Below, piece after piece: positions 1 to 10,775 of a DNA stretch of 64,000 nucleotides. Within the stretch, counting starts at the first letter, position 1; each line of letters opens with the position of its first letter. Position numbers and translations under genes: made by a program. The notes under the pieces were generated by a model that was not told the origin of the DNA, ran no database searches, and saw only the letters and a program-made list of their open reading frames with translations. This DNA comes from Gaeumannomyces sp. JS-464 (lineage: Eukaryota; Ascomycota; Sordariomycetes; Magnaporthales; Magnaporthaceae): positions 4,278,001-4,342,000 of the forward strand of contig NGZR01000005.1 of NCBI GenBank assembly GCA_002197995.1, read 5' to 3'.

Positions 1-665
1 TGTCGTCGGGCGAGCACCTAGGAGGGGCGTGCGTGTGTGGACGTCGGTCGCCCGATGTAAGTTACTATGGAAGACGAAAGAGAGATGGCGATGGCTTCAT
101 CAGAGTTGTGTTGGAATTCGGTCTTCTTTCTTTTCGCCTGTCGCTTCCCCCTTCGTTTGCTCAGTGCCCTCTCGCCTCTCGCAGGCAACGTAAGTGCACC
201 CAAACCCAACCTGGCGCCCTGGGTGCCTCGGCAGGCGCTCAGGGCACTTCCCCAAGCTACTAGCAGCAGCGGCCCCGCAGTTGCCCCGCAAATCCGGTCC
301 AATCGAGACGGGGCGGCGGGCTGACAAAACCGCGAACAAATCCAAAATCAATCCGTCTCTGCTTGCCATCAAGGTTCTCACACAAAAGTGCTCCGGCCCG
401 CTCCAACCGACGCCGATTCTCGCCATTCCGCCGGCCCTGCGTCGATCCGACACACACACACACACACACAACCGTAATCCGCATCGCCAGCCAGCCGGCC
501 GAGTCGCCTCTCGAAAAAAAGAACAATTGAGGGGCCGCCACGCTCGAATCACGCTCGCTTGTTCTGCCCTTGCCTGGGGTGCCCCACGCCTTCGCGCCGT
601 TCCGCGCTGGTCCTTCTATTCCTGCCGGACCGTCCGACGCTGGCCTCGCGCTTTATGCCGCCGCC
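1..665 (+). promoter_or_regulatory. Upstream region of the zinc-responsive factor gene
   Basis: No convincing gene is seen here. The stretch is GC-rich with C/T-rich tracts and includes a perfect (CA)10 microsatellite at 451-470. The first ATG in frame with the following gene is at 666, in a good context (GCCGCCATG), so this is taken as 5' UTR and promoter. Overlapping open frames on both strands look like chance reading through GC-rich DNA. A CAAGGT hexamer at about 371 resembles part of a Zap1/ZafA site, but it is too short to call. Confidence 0.5.
451..470. repeat. (CA)10 microsatellite
   Basis: Ten uninterrupted CA units in the presumed 5' region of the zinc-finger gene. Likely length-polymorphic; no function is claimed. 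Confidence 0.9.
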
Positions 666-3054
666 ATGATCCAAGCAGATAGGAACACCCCGAGTGTTCC
701 CTCTCGTGGCGCCGCTTCAATGCTCTCGTTCGCCGGCGCCGCAAACCCCGCCCGCCAGCTGAGCAGCGGGCTGGACAAGGAGCTTGTCGGCTACCATGGC
801 CACGCCCACCAGCTCCTCCCGGGTCCGGCTCACGTTGTCGACAGGGTTCATGCTGCGCCGCCCACCTTCGCCGCGGCCGCACATGCCCACGACTGGCTCC
901 TCGCCGATGGCTACCCGGCATTTCTGGCGACCGACGCATCGTCGTCATGGGACCCCGCCGACTACGTTTACTCGTCCGGGCCGGTGCCCATGCCGCACGC
1001 CGATGGGTTTGGCCACATGATTGGCTCCCATGATGCCAACCAGGCACAGAGCGAGAGCGGGTTTGGCTGGTCAGCCGTCCCGGCCAGTGCTGCTGCGACT
1101 GCTACCAACCAAGAGGCCGCCCCCGGCCCGGCCCCGGTGCGCAGGAACTCGACGGCCAGCAGCTGCGCCGGATCTAGCTGTAGTAGCGCATGCGTCTACG
1201 GCGAGCAATGCGACATTGCCGAGCCCTGCGCGCTGGGCGACGAGTGTGGGCTCGACCAGCCTTGCGAGCTTTGGCCACGAGTGCGGGCTAGACCAGCCAT
1301 GTGACGCCTCAGACTGCGACGACGAGCCCGTCTGTGTCGACGTGTCCTGTCCGGCCTATACCTGTGAAGAAACAAAGGCAGCCGTCACCCTGGCCTCGTT
1401 CGTCGCCACCGACTCTGGCACAGATCCTTCTTCGCAGCGGCAGCAAATTAGCCCCTTGCAAACCAACCACCCAACCCTCCCCTCGACGCCCCGGCCGCGC
1501 CGCAGCAAAATCCCGCCCGCCACACTCGCTGCGATGGCTCCATGGCAGCACCCCAGACGGTCATCCAGCATCTGATCGAAAGGCACAACGATCCGTCTGC
1601 CGAGTCCTGCGTGCGGCCTTGCCTGGTGGACCAGCCGCCAAACTACGCTGTTTGTCCGATGCCGTGCTTGCTGCAACACCCCCAGCTGCATGGCCACGAG
1701 TACTCATGCGACGAGAGCATGTTCTTCACGGCTCTCGACGGCAATAGCCTTATGGACTGCTACAACCCATCCGTGCTGGCGTCTGACTGCAGTGCCCACT
1801 GGACAAGCGGAGACGAGCTTCTTCAGCACTGGCACATGCAGCACAGGGCCATGTTTCTTCACTCACAGCAGCAGCACCACCACCACGATCACCAGGTGGA
1901 ACAGGACTTTGGTGCTATCTCGTCTCACGGGCGCCTCCATACCCCGCCATACATGTCATCTCAAGAGGATTCTATGGCAGTCCACGCGCACCTCTCGCTG
2001 GGATCGTCCCCGGCCACCACCCTCACCAATGACCTGTCCACCATAGCCACCCCGCTGACGGGTGCGTCCGCAGCCTTGTCCCCGCCACCCAGAACACCAG
2101 TCGGTAATGAAAACGGGACCGGCCTCAGCGATGGGTTACAGACTGCCGGTCCGGACGCGGTCAACGAGCTATTTCAGTGTCTGTGGTGTGACGCCCCCGG
2201 CGCCAGTTGCTGTGGACAGGTGTTTGATAACCCCAAGGAGCTCAATCTACACGTCATTGGCTACCACGTCAAGATGCTGGAAAGAAGCGACGGTGGCTAC
2301 GTGTGCGGCTGGAAAGGCTGCAAGCGCAGCTCCGAGGGCAAAAAGGGGTTTCCGCAAAAGAGCAAGATCGAGCGTCATGTGCAAACCCACACGGGCGGTA
2401 TGTTTATAATCTTCACCCCTGAGGGTGTGCCGAGCTGATATGTCCCCCACGCCCGTTCTGCACCAGAAAAACCATACAAATGCCCGACTTGCCACATAAC
2501 CTTTTCGGCAAAGCAGGCGCTAGACCAGCACGAGCTCATCCATAAGGGCTCCAAACCGCTGCCCTGCGAGTTCCCTGGCTGCGACAAGACCTTCAGGCAA
2601 CAGAGTGCAAGGAGTACGTGGTACAGCCATGGCACCCTACAGCCGTGGTACCTGACTGCCTCGCTTCTTTTGTGCCCAAGTTTTACTGACTTCGTGGCAC
2701 CTCGGCTCCTTCGCAGCCATGCACATGCGTACTCACACCAAGGTCAAGCCCCTCGCCTGCAACATATGCGGGCGGCGCTTCAGCGAATCGTCGAACCTAT
2801 CCAAGCATCGCAGGACGCACGCCGAGGTCGGCGCCTTCATGTGCCGCCACCCAGGATGCAGCAAGACTTTCCACCGTCTGGACCAGCTCCGCCGCCACAA
2901 AAAGACCCACGAAACCAAGATCAAGATTCGCCGCGGCGGATACCAGGCGACGCCCGTAGCCCTCGGCGCTCCTGGAGACGACAGTGCTGCCGGCGACAAC
3001 CCTGGCGAATCCGCTAGCACATCCCCAGATATGTCCGAGGGCGAGCCCTTGTGA
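666..3054 (+). CDS. zafA: Zap1/ZafA-like zinc-responsive C2H2 transcription factor
   Basis: Three exons: 666-2397, 2467-2613 and 2717-3054 (introns GTATGT..CAG and GTACGT..CAG with a CTGAC branch), about 738 aa. The N-terminal half is Cys-rich (CxxxxC clusters around 1165-1360, including two ECGLDQPC units) and His-rich (HHHHDHH near 1880). The C-terminal half has six C2H2 fingers: an atypical pair at 2172-2397 (WCxxxGxxC; KIERHVQTHTG), then PTCHITFSAKQAL, GCDKTFRQQSA, CGRRFSESSNLSKHRRTH and GCSKTFHRLDQLRRH. This order and these linkers match the fungal zinc-homeostasis activators Zap1/ZafA, in which Cys/His regions sense zinc and the fingers bind promoters of zinc transporter genes. Frame breaks: a one-base excess at TTT 1270-1272 moves the reading to the next frame, and a one-base loss between 1452 and 1560 restores it. 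The net length change is zero, so the finger region is intact. Start chosen at 666; the open frame above it has only a TTG. Confidence 0.8.
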
Positions 3055-3753
3055 AGGAAGCAGCGCGACATGCGCTCCCCTCGAGACGTACCGCACCTTA
3101 TTATGCATTTAAAGGATACCCGACTTGCCGGCGTTGGTTTTTGTTTTTTGTTTTTCCTTCCTTTTTTCATTTTTTTTTTTTTTCATCCTTCCCAGAGCGT
3201 GCCATTTTTTATGGTTATCAACATTGCTCACGACGTCATCTCGTTGTTGGGCTTCTTTCTTATCTCGGCCCCTGTTGATAAACCTATGTAAAAAGCTTCT
3301 TTCCTTTCGCGTTTTATACCGTCTACCCAGGCTACATTGTTACGAATAAACGGAGAAATCAAGCGCTCTCGTGGCATACAACCACATGCCTCACGCATAC
3401 CTGCACACCCGCTCGGTAGTCCACAAATTCCAAGGAATACATCATTGCATGGCATGGGGTCCTGGGCTCGACTTTGTTTTGTTCATCGGTTGGTATTTGG
3501 CAGCTGATTCCGTCTGCCTGTCATGATCCCCAAAAAAAGATCAGTTTTTATCCCTCGTGAAAATACCCTTTAACCCCTTTCCCTGAGCAAACACATGTCC
3601 CCGGGATGCAATGCAAAGCGTATCGAGAGAAATTCGCGTTTTTGTTTTTGTTCTTGATAAACCCCGCGCCGACGAGAAAACAGTCCGTTGGAGAGAAACG
3701 CAACCCCCCTTTGCCCCAGATGCGACCAAATTAGAAACCCCGAAAAACCCGGT
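3055..3753. other. Convergent 3' regions (zafA and RPL35)
   Basis: No gene is seen. The stretch has a long T-rich tract (about 3135-3185), typical of fungal 3' UTR or poly(A)-signal surroundings of the + gene, and an AATAAA-like ATGAATAAAC context near 3344. It is taken as the shared 3' flank of two convergent genes. Confidence 0.5.
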
Positions 3754-4783
3754 TTACTCGGCCTATTGGTGATCAAGAGAGACGTCTGGTCAGCAGGGCA
3801 GGTACCTAGCAGTGGCTGCGTGGCAAGCGGGCGCATGTCGCTGGCCTGATCCGAGAGAGGTCCACGTACCTTGACGAAGTACGTCCGCTGGGGAAAGTGT
3901 TGCTGTCGCTTGCGGGTCTTCTCGAGAACCCTCGAGGCGTCCTCCTTGGACAGCCGGCGGCGGATGGCACGGGTCTGCTTCGCCCTCAGATCCAGGGGAA
4001 GGTAGGGCTTGTTCTTGTAGAAGAGACGGAGCTGCGACCGCTGCTTCAGGTTGATGACAGTCAGGACGCGGGCAATCGACTTGCGCAGGTCGTGGCTAAT
4101 GAAAATCCAAAGAACTTGTCGTTAGCCATCGCTTGTTTGCATTTTTGTTTCACTTTCACCATTCGCCCCGGTATCATCTCCTCATGTATGCCGAGTGATT
4201 GCTCGTGGCATGACTCTCAATCTCCTCTCGACCTGGCAAGATCCCGTCGCCCCCCATCCAGTCGCACGTTTAAATGTCTTGCTGGGCCGAGGAACAGGAA
4301 CGGTGGCGGAAATATCGGGAGCGGTATCGACGCGGGAGTCCAACGGAAAGCGGGGCAGGGGAGGCCGTACATCTTGTTCAGCTTGGTGCCTGACGAGGCA
4401 ATCTTCTGGATACGGAGCTGGTTCAGCTCAGTCTTGAGCTCGCTGAGCTGCTTGGTGAGCTCATCCTTATCCTTGCCCCAGAGGGCGCCGGCCTTGACTT
4501 TGCTGGTGGACTGTTCGTTTCCCCTCGAATGTTAGCCAGGTCCGGTCCGATTTCTAGGCGTGGTTTGTCGGCGTGACGGCATCCAAGAAAAGCGCAGGAA
4601 GCCCATATCTGCGCCATGCATCCAATCTGCCCGGAATGCCGTCCTTGCATCCCTAACTCCAGCGGCCGGGTCAAGGGCGATGCCCGCCTTCATCGCTTGA
4701 TGGGCAAGCGGATGCAGCCGCAGCCATTCGGGAAGCAGAGGGCCAGCAGGCTGGACGGAGGAACGACGTCACAGACGTACCAT
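3754..4783 (-). CDS. RPL35: 60S ribosomal protein L35 (uL29)
   Basis: Four exons on the minus strand: 4783-4781 (only the ATG), 4510-4371, 4095-3870 and 3762-3754 (Ala-Glu-stop), giving 125 aa, normal for L35. Donors are GTACGT, GTACGG and GTACGT; acceptors are ACAG, TTAG and ATAG. Recognisable blocks are [18 protein letters not shown], the heptad-rich [20 protein letters not shown] helix, [15 protein letters not shown] and [15 protein letters not shown], then [10 protein letters not shown] before the last intron. The protein sits near the exit tunnel of the large subunit and is a docking site for nascent-chain factors. The gene is clean, with no frame break, unlike several neighbours. An intron directly after the start codon is common in fungal ribosomal protein genes. 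The 9-nt terminal exon rests on frame and family ending and is the least certain part. It shares a roughly 600-bp promoter with GOS1. Confidence 0.93.
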
Positions 4784-5379
4784 TTTCGGTGTGGGTTAGT
4801 CGTCGGATCCGGGGGAGGAGAGTGGTGGTTTAGTTGATGTCGTCGCGTCGCCGGCAAATACTTGGGGGGAGAACTGAAGAGGACAGGCGAAAATTTAGGG
4901 TTAGAATTGTTTGTGTGAGGCCGAATTTGAGTGTCACGTGCTGCCAATTGCTCCCATCTTTCCAGTTTTTCTGCTGGAAGAAAGCTGCAGCAGAGCTTTG
5001 AGACGCCCACTGGCGTGCCCACCCGGCCCACGCAGGGAGGTGGGGAAGTTCTGAAGCGAGCAAGCTTCTCAGCCACAGCCTGCACCTAGCCACACTTCTT
5101 GGTCATTACGTAGGCCTTCCCGACTGGCTTGGCGAATGGACCCACCAGTTCCAGGCCATGCAGGGACCACCCGACCGCATTGGGACCTGGCCATTTCGGT
5201 TTCGACATCAGACAAGAGACCATCCTGTCTGGACTGGACCGGCCGCCTCCCCCACGACATACCCGCTACCACCCGACAACCATCACGAGTTTACGCCAGA
5301 CAACCCACGCATCACCATACACCTGCCGCCATACCGACTAGATAGCCGCGACACAACCCGAATCGGATCGCGCGACAAG
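4784..5379. promoter_or_regulatory. Divergent promoter between RPL35 and GOS1
   Basis: 596 bp between two divergent start codons, with pyrimidine-rich and A-rich tracts and no convincing coding frame. It must hold both core promoters. No specific operator could be assigned. Confidence 0.6.
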
Positions 5380-6248
5380 ATGGCGTCCTCGTCTGGTGTC
5401 TCGGGCTGGGCCCAGCTGCGACAACAGGCCCGTTCGCTGGAAACACAGGTCCGTAGCCGTGCTGACGAACTGGCCTGCGGGAGAAGGACTGCCTGACTAA
5501 CGCCCGGCCACCATGCTGCTCAGACCGAGACGCTGTTCCAAACATACTCCCAGATCGCCACGGCCAACAACATCCCGGCCAAGCCGACGGAGCAGGAGAG
5601 GGAAACAGAGGCGCGACTGCAGGAGGCCCTGGAAAAGGTATGGAGGAAAACTTGGCAGCATTCCGGGCTGGGTGGCCGCTCGAGCCTCCCCCGTCCGCAT
5701 CTCGGCCTTGTAGCTGACACAGGCGAACCAACGCCAATTCACAGAGGGAGAGCGTGATCGGACAGCTGGCGAGGCTGCTGGATTCGGAGGCGGCGCTCAC
5801 GTCGTCGGCCCTGAAGCAGAAAAACCTGGCGCTCCTGCAGGAGAAGTTGGCAGAGCACCGGCGGGACCTGCCGCGGCTGCGGTCGCGCATCCAGGAGGCG
5901 CGCGACCGGGCCAACCTGCTGTCCAACGTGCGCCAGGACATCGACGCCTACCGCGCGAGCAACCCCGAGCAGGCCGAAGCCGAGTACATGCTGGACGAGC
6001 GCCGCCGCATCGACAACAGCATCGGCATGACCGACAGCGTCCTCAGCCAAGCCTACGCCGTCAACGACAACTTCATCCTGCAGCGCGAGACGCTCTCAAA
6101 CATCAACCGCCGCATCACCATGGCCGCCAGCCAGATCCCCGGGCTCAACAACCTCATCGGGAGAATATCGGCCAAGAAGAGGAGAGACGGCATCATCATG
6201 GGCAGCTTCATCGCGTTTTGCTTTCTTGTGTTCTGGTTCTTCATATAA
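5380..6248 (+). CDS. GOS1: Golgi Qb-SNARE Gos1 (GOSR1/GS28 family)
   Basis: Three exons: 5380-5448, 5524-5637 and 5745-6248 (228 aa, the family's usual size). Introns are GTCCGT..CAG with a CTAAC branch, and GTATGG..ACAG. The N-terminus SGWAQLRQQARSLETQ and the block KPTEQERETEARLQ are hallmarks of Gos1. The middle is a helical region (about residues 62-140); the SNARE helix follows at about 150-205 with the central Q layer in SQIPGLNNLIGRI, and a single C-terminal membrane anchor (IIMGSFIAFCFLVFWFF) ends the protein with no lumenal tail. The family acts in ER-Golgi and intra-Golgi vesicle fusion with Sed5, Ykt6 and Sft1. The frame is intact. It is divergent from RPL35 and convergent with ATP10. 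Confidence 0.95.
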
Positions 6249-6652
6249 AAACCTCCCTTGCCTACTCGCTGTTTTGGCCACCAACTACCATCCATGACTG
6301 GCGCGTAGGCTTGATTCACGACTAGATTTTGATCGTTTTAGGTTTCGCATAGCTGTTACCGGAGCATTGGCGTCAAGCGGATCCACGGGCACAGGAGTCT
6401 GGTGTGATTTCTCTTTTCTTTTCGTCTTCTTTTCGTTTGTCCGTTCTGGGGGTTCCTTTATTTTTACATTTATTTTTTGTTGTACATGGCCACGACCATT
6501 CTTAGCGTTTCCCGACTTCAGCAACAGAAATTGTACCATGCCAGCAATGGAGAGTGAGGGCTTTCTTCGAAATCTTCGCACTAACATGTCTTGCCGGTTT
6601 TTCCTCTTCTGGTGCCTGGTGGACTGCACCGCTCGCTCCCTACCTACTCAGA
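6249..6652. other. Convergent 3' regions (GOS1 and ATP10)
   Basis: About 400 bp between two convergent stop codons, T-rich on the + strand around 6405-6490. No gene is seen; it is taken as overlapping 3' UTRs. Confidence 0.5.
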
Positions 6653-7718
6653 CTATGACGTTTTCGTCTCGCCCAGGAGCCTCTGGAGCCCCTTGGCAAG
6701 GCTAGATATCTCCTCGGGCTGGCTGTTACCGCTGGCGGCCCACCTTATCCTGCAGTCGCTGTCGACCAGATAAGTGTAGCCGACCTTTGTGTTTAAGATG
6801 CCAATGGATTCGCTGATCTCTGTAGAGACGGGATTCCTGACGAGAAAATACTTTGTCCAATTCGACTCTCCAACCCGCCGCCTCAGCGAGCCCATGAAGA
6901 GGCGTATGATCCAGGCCTTGGTGGCGTTGTCCTCGATGTTGAGACGGACCAGCTGAGCGGCGCCGCCGCTGCCGCCGAGGATGTGGTGGAGTTCCGGGTT
7001 CGCCTTGGGCGAGAGGAAGGAATCGGCCTGCTGTTCCGCCCACGCGCTGCTAAAAACGGCGACGACCGAGGCCTTGCCAAAAAGGGTCGGGGTCGTGTCA
7101 TGCGGGCCCGGGTCCGTCTTGGACAGGGTCCGGCCGAAGAAGTTGGGGAAGTACAGTGACCTGTCTGCCTTGAAAATGCGGGGCGGTGCGAGAAAGGACT
7201 TGCCCTCGTGATAGTTCAAGTTGGACCAGTCGCGGAAGTAGGGCCGAGAGATCTTTTGGGTGCTACACATAAGACGGGCGCGAGCGAGCAAGGTCAGTGA
7301 CGGACGCGGGGCACACCGGGGCTACGAGGCGAAGAGTCGGGCGAGGGGGCGTACAGCTCCTTGCGCCGGGCCAGGTGTTTCTCGTAGTCGACGAAGTCGT
7401 CGCGGCGCTCCCGCAAAGACCGCGTCTCCAGCCCAGTGTTCTCCCCGGGACGTGGGGGGCTTGCCATGCCGATTGGCCGACTAAGCTGTTGAGGGACGAA
7501 GTCCTTATCGGCGCGTCGTCCGTATGATCTCGGGGCGTTGCCAAACGGGCTCGGGCGGCCGGGGGCGCGGGGGTGGCGGCGGCGGCGACATGGTCAGCCT
7601 TGGCGTCCGGATCGGATCGTAATAATGGCGTCGAGATGGCAAGGCTACGGCGTTGGCATGCGAGGTGCCACAGCCCGCGCGGGGTTGCGCTGGCGCAGGC
7701 TCGGATGGCTGCTTCCAT
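6653..7718 (-). CDS. ATP10: Mitochondrial ATP synthase assembly factor Atp10
   Basis: Two exons, 7718-7355 and 7262-6653, with a GTACGC..GTAG intron containing a CTGAC branch; about 324 aa. Start at 7718 gives an Arg/Ala/Ser-rich presequence (MEAAIRACASATPRG..) suited to mitochondrial import. Family blocks are LSRPIGMASPPRPGEN, LRERRDDFVDYEKHLARR, then SRPYFRDWSNLNYHEGKSF and the C-terminal thioredoxin-fold-like part with VVAVFSSAWAEQQ and GYTYLVDSDCRIRWAASG. Atp10 is an inner-membrane chaperone for subunit 6 in assembly of the F0 sector. One base seems to be missing near 7541-7545 (GG where GGG keeps the frame), separating the presequence from the mature part; with it restored the length is an exact multiple of three. 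Divergent with the E2 gene, another mitochondrial protein. Confidence 0.9.
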
Positions 7719-8336
7719 GTCCGACCAGTGCTGGGCAATCGACGGCGACGGCTCCCTTGTCGAAGCATGGAAGCTCCAGTTTGGGCTCTCAAAAATTAGC
7801 ATCAGATCGATACAAGGTGGTCCAGACGCACGCCACGCCGACCTACCCCCAACCAATGGCCCACTTATTTCCAGGATAGGCAAGTCTGGTCCCACACCCA
7901 GAGGGGCGTGGTTCCTGTTTCCACCAGGGTCGGCTTCCCTGGCGCGGTTATTCGCGGGCAAAAGACGCCCGCCTTCCCCAAACGAACGTCATCTGCACTC
8001 GCAAAAGCCGACGGTAAACCACGGCGTTTCGACGAGGGGCTGGGTTCGGGGCCTCGGTCCGCCCGTCAGCCCTCGATCTCGAGTCCGCGAGGGCGCGGCA
8101 AAATACCTAGAAGAAGAGATACAAAGAGGCAGAGTAAACAAGAACACGCTACTTACACCACGGTCGTCGTCTTCCTGCTCTTGTTCCGAATTGTGAGGCA
8201 TTGGCTGGCCTGATTGAAGTCGTGCCCTGTCCTCTCTCCCTTCCGCGCCTACTCGCGCTCCCTCTCGCTCTTCGCCGCCCTCCCCCTCCCTTCCCGAGCC
8301 TACAAAACAACAGTCGGGGCTCGCAGTCCAGCAGCC
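7719..8336. promoter_or_regulatory. Divergent promoter between ATP10 and the BCKDH E2 gene
   Basis: About 618 bp between the chosen start codons of two genes for mitochondrial proteins. CT-rich tracts just before 8337 fit a fungal core promoter for the + gene. The open frames here carry no recognisable motif. Confidence 0.55.
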
Positions 8337-10017
8337 ATGCTCCTCCAGCGAGGTTCCCTGCTGCTTCTCCAGCGCCTACCCAGACCCTCCTCTATTCGCG
8401 CCGCCAGCGCTGCAGCAAAAACGGTGCACGCTCGGCGACGCCAGCCTCTCAGGGCCTCCATCCAACGCCGCAATTGCCCCTCGGCAGGCTTCCACACGAC
8501 GAGAGGCTTTGTGTGGTCAAGCCCGTACTGTTGGCTGACATTGGCGAAGGTCTGTCCTGCTCTCCCACACCGTCAACAGGACCTGCCAGGCTGACCGCCC
8601 ATCTCGCGTCGCAGGCATTGTCGAATGCGAAATCATCCAATGGTTCGTCGAACCAGGGGCCCGCGTCGAGGAGTTCTCGCCGCTTTGCGAGGTACAGAGC
8701 GACAAGGCGTCGGTGGAGATCACCAGCCGCTTCACGGGAGTGTGAAGGAAGCTTTACTATGACGCTGGTGAGATGGCCAAGGTCGGCAAGCCCTTTGTCG
8801 ATATTGACATCCAGGGTGAGGCCAGGCCCGAGGACCTGGACGCCCTGACGCCTGCCGAGGTCAGCCAGGACGCACCTAAAAGGGCCGACGATGGGCAAAC
8901 AGCCCTTGTCGCACCCGCGTCTGGGGCGCCCACGGCGGTTGCTCCGGACATGATAGGCACTCCGCCGGCCGTGGCTGCCGGTATCCCAGCAAAACCTAGG
9001 GGTAAATGCGCGGCACTGGCTACGCCTGCCGTGCGCCATCTATCCAAGGAGTTCAACGTGGACTTGTCTAGTGTGGAGGGGACCGGGAGAGACGGGCGCG
9101 TGCTGAAGGAGGATATTTACAAGTTTGTGCAAAGCCGGGACAGGGGAGCCGCCCCTAACACGCCTCCAGCCATCCTCTCCGGCGCCAACGGCGGGGCGTC
9201 GGCGTCCCAGCAACCCCCGCACCAGATACCCGGCTCCGTGCCCACACCGACCGCCCAGTCGGGGACGGTGGTACAGCTATCGCCAACGCAGCACATGATG
9301 TTCAAGACCATGACCCGCTCGCTGTCCATCCCGCACTTCCTGTACGCCGACGAGATCGACCTGACCAATCTCGTCGAGCTACGGGCCAGGCTGAACAAGG
9401 TACTCGCCAGTGGCAGCATCCCAGGCCAGGCCGGACCCGCTGGCGGGGCTTTGACCGGGGTGCCCAAGCTGTCGTACCTCCCCTTCGTCATCAAGGCTGT
9501 GTCGCTGGCGCTGTACGAGTACCCGATTCTCAATGCCCGCGTAGATGCCGCTGGGCCCGGCGACAAACCCGTCCTCGTGTTCCGCAAGCAGCACAATATT
9601 GGCGTCGCCATGGATACTCCCCAGGGGCTCCTGGTGCCCGTGGTCAAGAATGTCAACGAGCGCAACGTGCTGTCCATCGCCGCAGAGCTGAACCGGCTGC
9701 AGACGCTCGCGCTGGCCGGCCGCCTATCGCCACAGGACATGAGCGGCGGTACCATCACCGTGTCCAACATCGGCAGCATCGGCGGCACGTACCTCAGCCC
9801 CGTCGTGGTCGAGCGCGAGGTGGCCATCCTGGGCATCGGCCGCGTGCGCACTGTCCCGGCCTTTGACGAGCAGGACAAGATCGTCAAGCGCCACGTCTGC
9901 AACTTTAGTTGGTGCGCCGACCACCGCGTCGTCGACGGCGCCACTGTCGCCCGTGCCGCCGGCGTCATTCGTCGTGTGGTGGAGGAGCCCGACGTCATGA
10001 TCATGCACCTCAGGTGA
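8337..10017 (+). CDS. Branched-chain alpha-keto acid dehydrogenase E2 (dihydrolipoyl transacylase)
   Basis: Two exons, 8337-8549 and 8615-10017 (65-nt intron with a CTGAC branch), about 538 aa. In order: an Arg-rich mitochondrial presequence; a lipoyl domain with lipoylated Lys in SDKASVEI (about 8700-8720); a peripheral subunit-binding domain (TPAVRHLSKEFNVDLSSVEG, VLKEDIYKF, 9017-9130); a Pro/Ala linker; and the catalytic transacylase domain with ADHRVVDGA (His/Asp, about 9918-9945). It transfers the branched acyl group from E1 to CoA in Leu/Ile/Val breakdown in the matrix. The spacing to KLYYDAGEMAKVGKPFVDIDI distinguishes it from pyruvate and 2-oxoglutarate E2. Anomalies: one T seems missing at TTT 8508-8510, and an in-frame TGA lies at 8743-8745. 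The TGA disappears if one G is added after 8742 and one removed from GG 8748-8749, which gives the family's VVKKLYY. Confidence 0.88.
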
Positions 10018-10775
10018 TAGCCATAGCGGGCAATAACAGATAGACGACCTTTCCGAGACCAGGCAAGGCGCATGTATGGACCGGCTCGCCATCCGCGCTC
10101 GCCTCGTCTCTGTGCTTGCCGCCGCCCACTCGGTGTGGGACATGGATGCGGCCGACCCCAGCGGCCGCGAATGTAGTCAGCCAGGTCATGGGTGCATGAA
10201 TGCGAGGCTGCTGGTTGGACCGCTCCGGTGACACTTTTGCTGTCCCGACAGAGACAGCACAGCTCGAGGCCAATCTTGCTCACATGCCCCCCTTTTAGGA
10301 CGGCTGCATAGACGAGGCGTGATATTTGGGCACCTACCTACCTATATATTCTACCTCTAAAACCTTTTGCCGTCAAATCCGGATTAAGTGCCAGCCCTTA
10401 GCTGCCGCCGCTTCAATCTGAGCAGGGGGGCGGCACAGGGTGAGTCACAGGTGACCAGCCTGAATTAGCACTTGGCGTCGTTTCAGCACTCGAGTAAACT
10501 TGCCGCAAGTTAAACAGGACACGCGCCTGCTTTCAGGCTCCAGGCGCGCCTGTTAAGCGTTGCTTTCAAGCTCCAGGTAGGCTTGGAGGCTCAGACCAGA
10601 TGGAAGCGGACCCGCACCACACCCGTATGTACCTTTTTCCCCACCCAAATACCCCACCCAATTCCAACCAATCAAATCACCCCCCTAAATTCCGCTCCAT
10701 CTGGTTTGAGGAACGAAGGTTCCAATTGCCCACACGCACGCCAAATTGACCGGCCTGCTCGCACGTGATTTTTGC
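10018..10775. other. 3' flank of the E2 gene up to the AT-rich border
   Basis: No gene is supported. It holds a CCTA-rich stretch (about 10330-10350) and an imperfect direct repeat around 10528-10590 (GCTTTCARGCTCCAGG twice). Base composition switches abruptly from balanced to strongly AT-rich at about 10770-10800, which marks the edge of the RIP-mutated block. Confidence 0.5.

Noticed and set aside
100..682. Long overlapping open frames on both strands upstream of zafA
   Set aside because: No domain, low-complexity Arg/Pro/Ala content from GC-rich DNA, and they conflict with one another; the region is best explained as promoter and 5' UTR.
3125..3200. T-rich tract as a coding Phe-rich peptide
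   Set aside because: Typical 3' UTR pyrimidine tract; the overlapping short frames have no start context or homology.
10528..10590. Imperfect direct repeat with CTCCAGG
   Set aside because: Only two diverged units; no evidence of function or of a mobile element.
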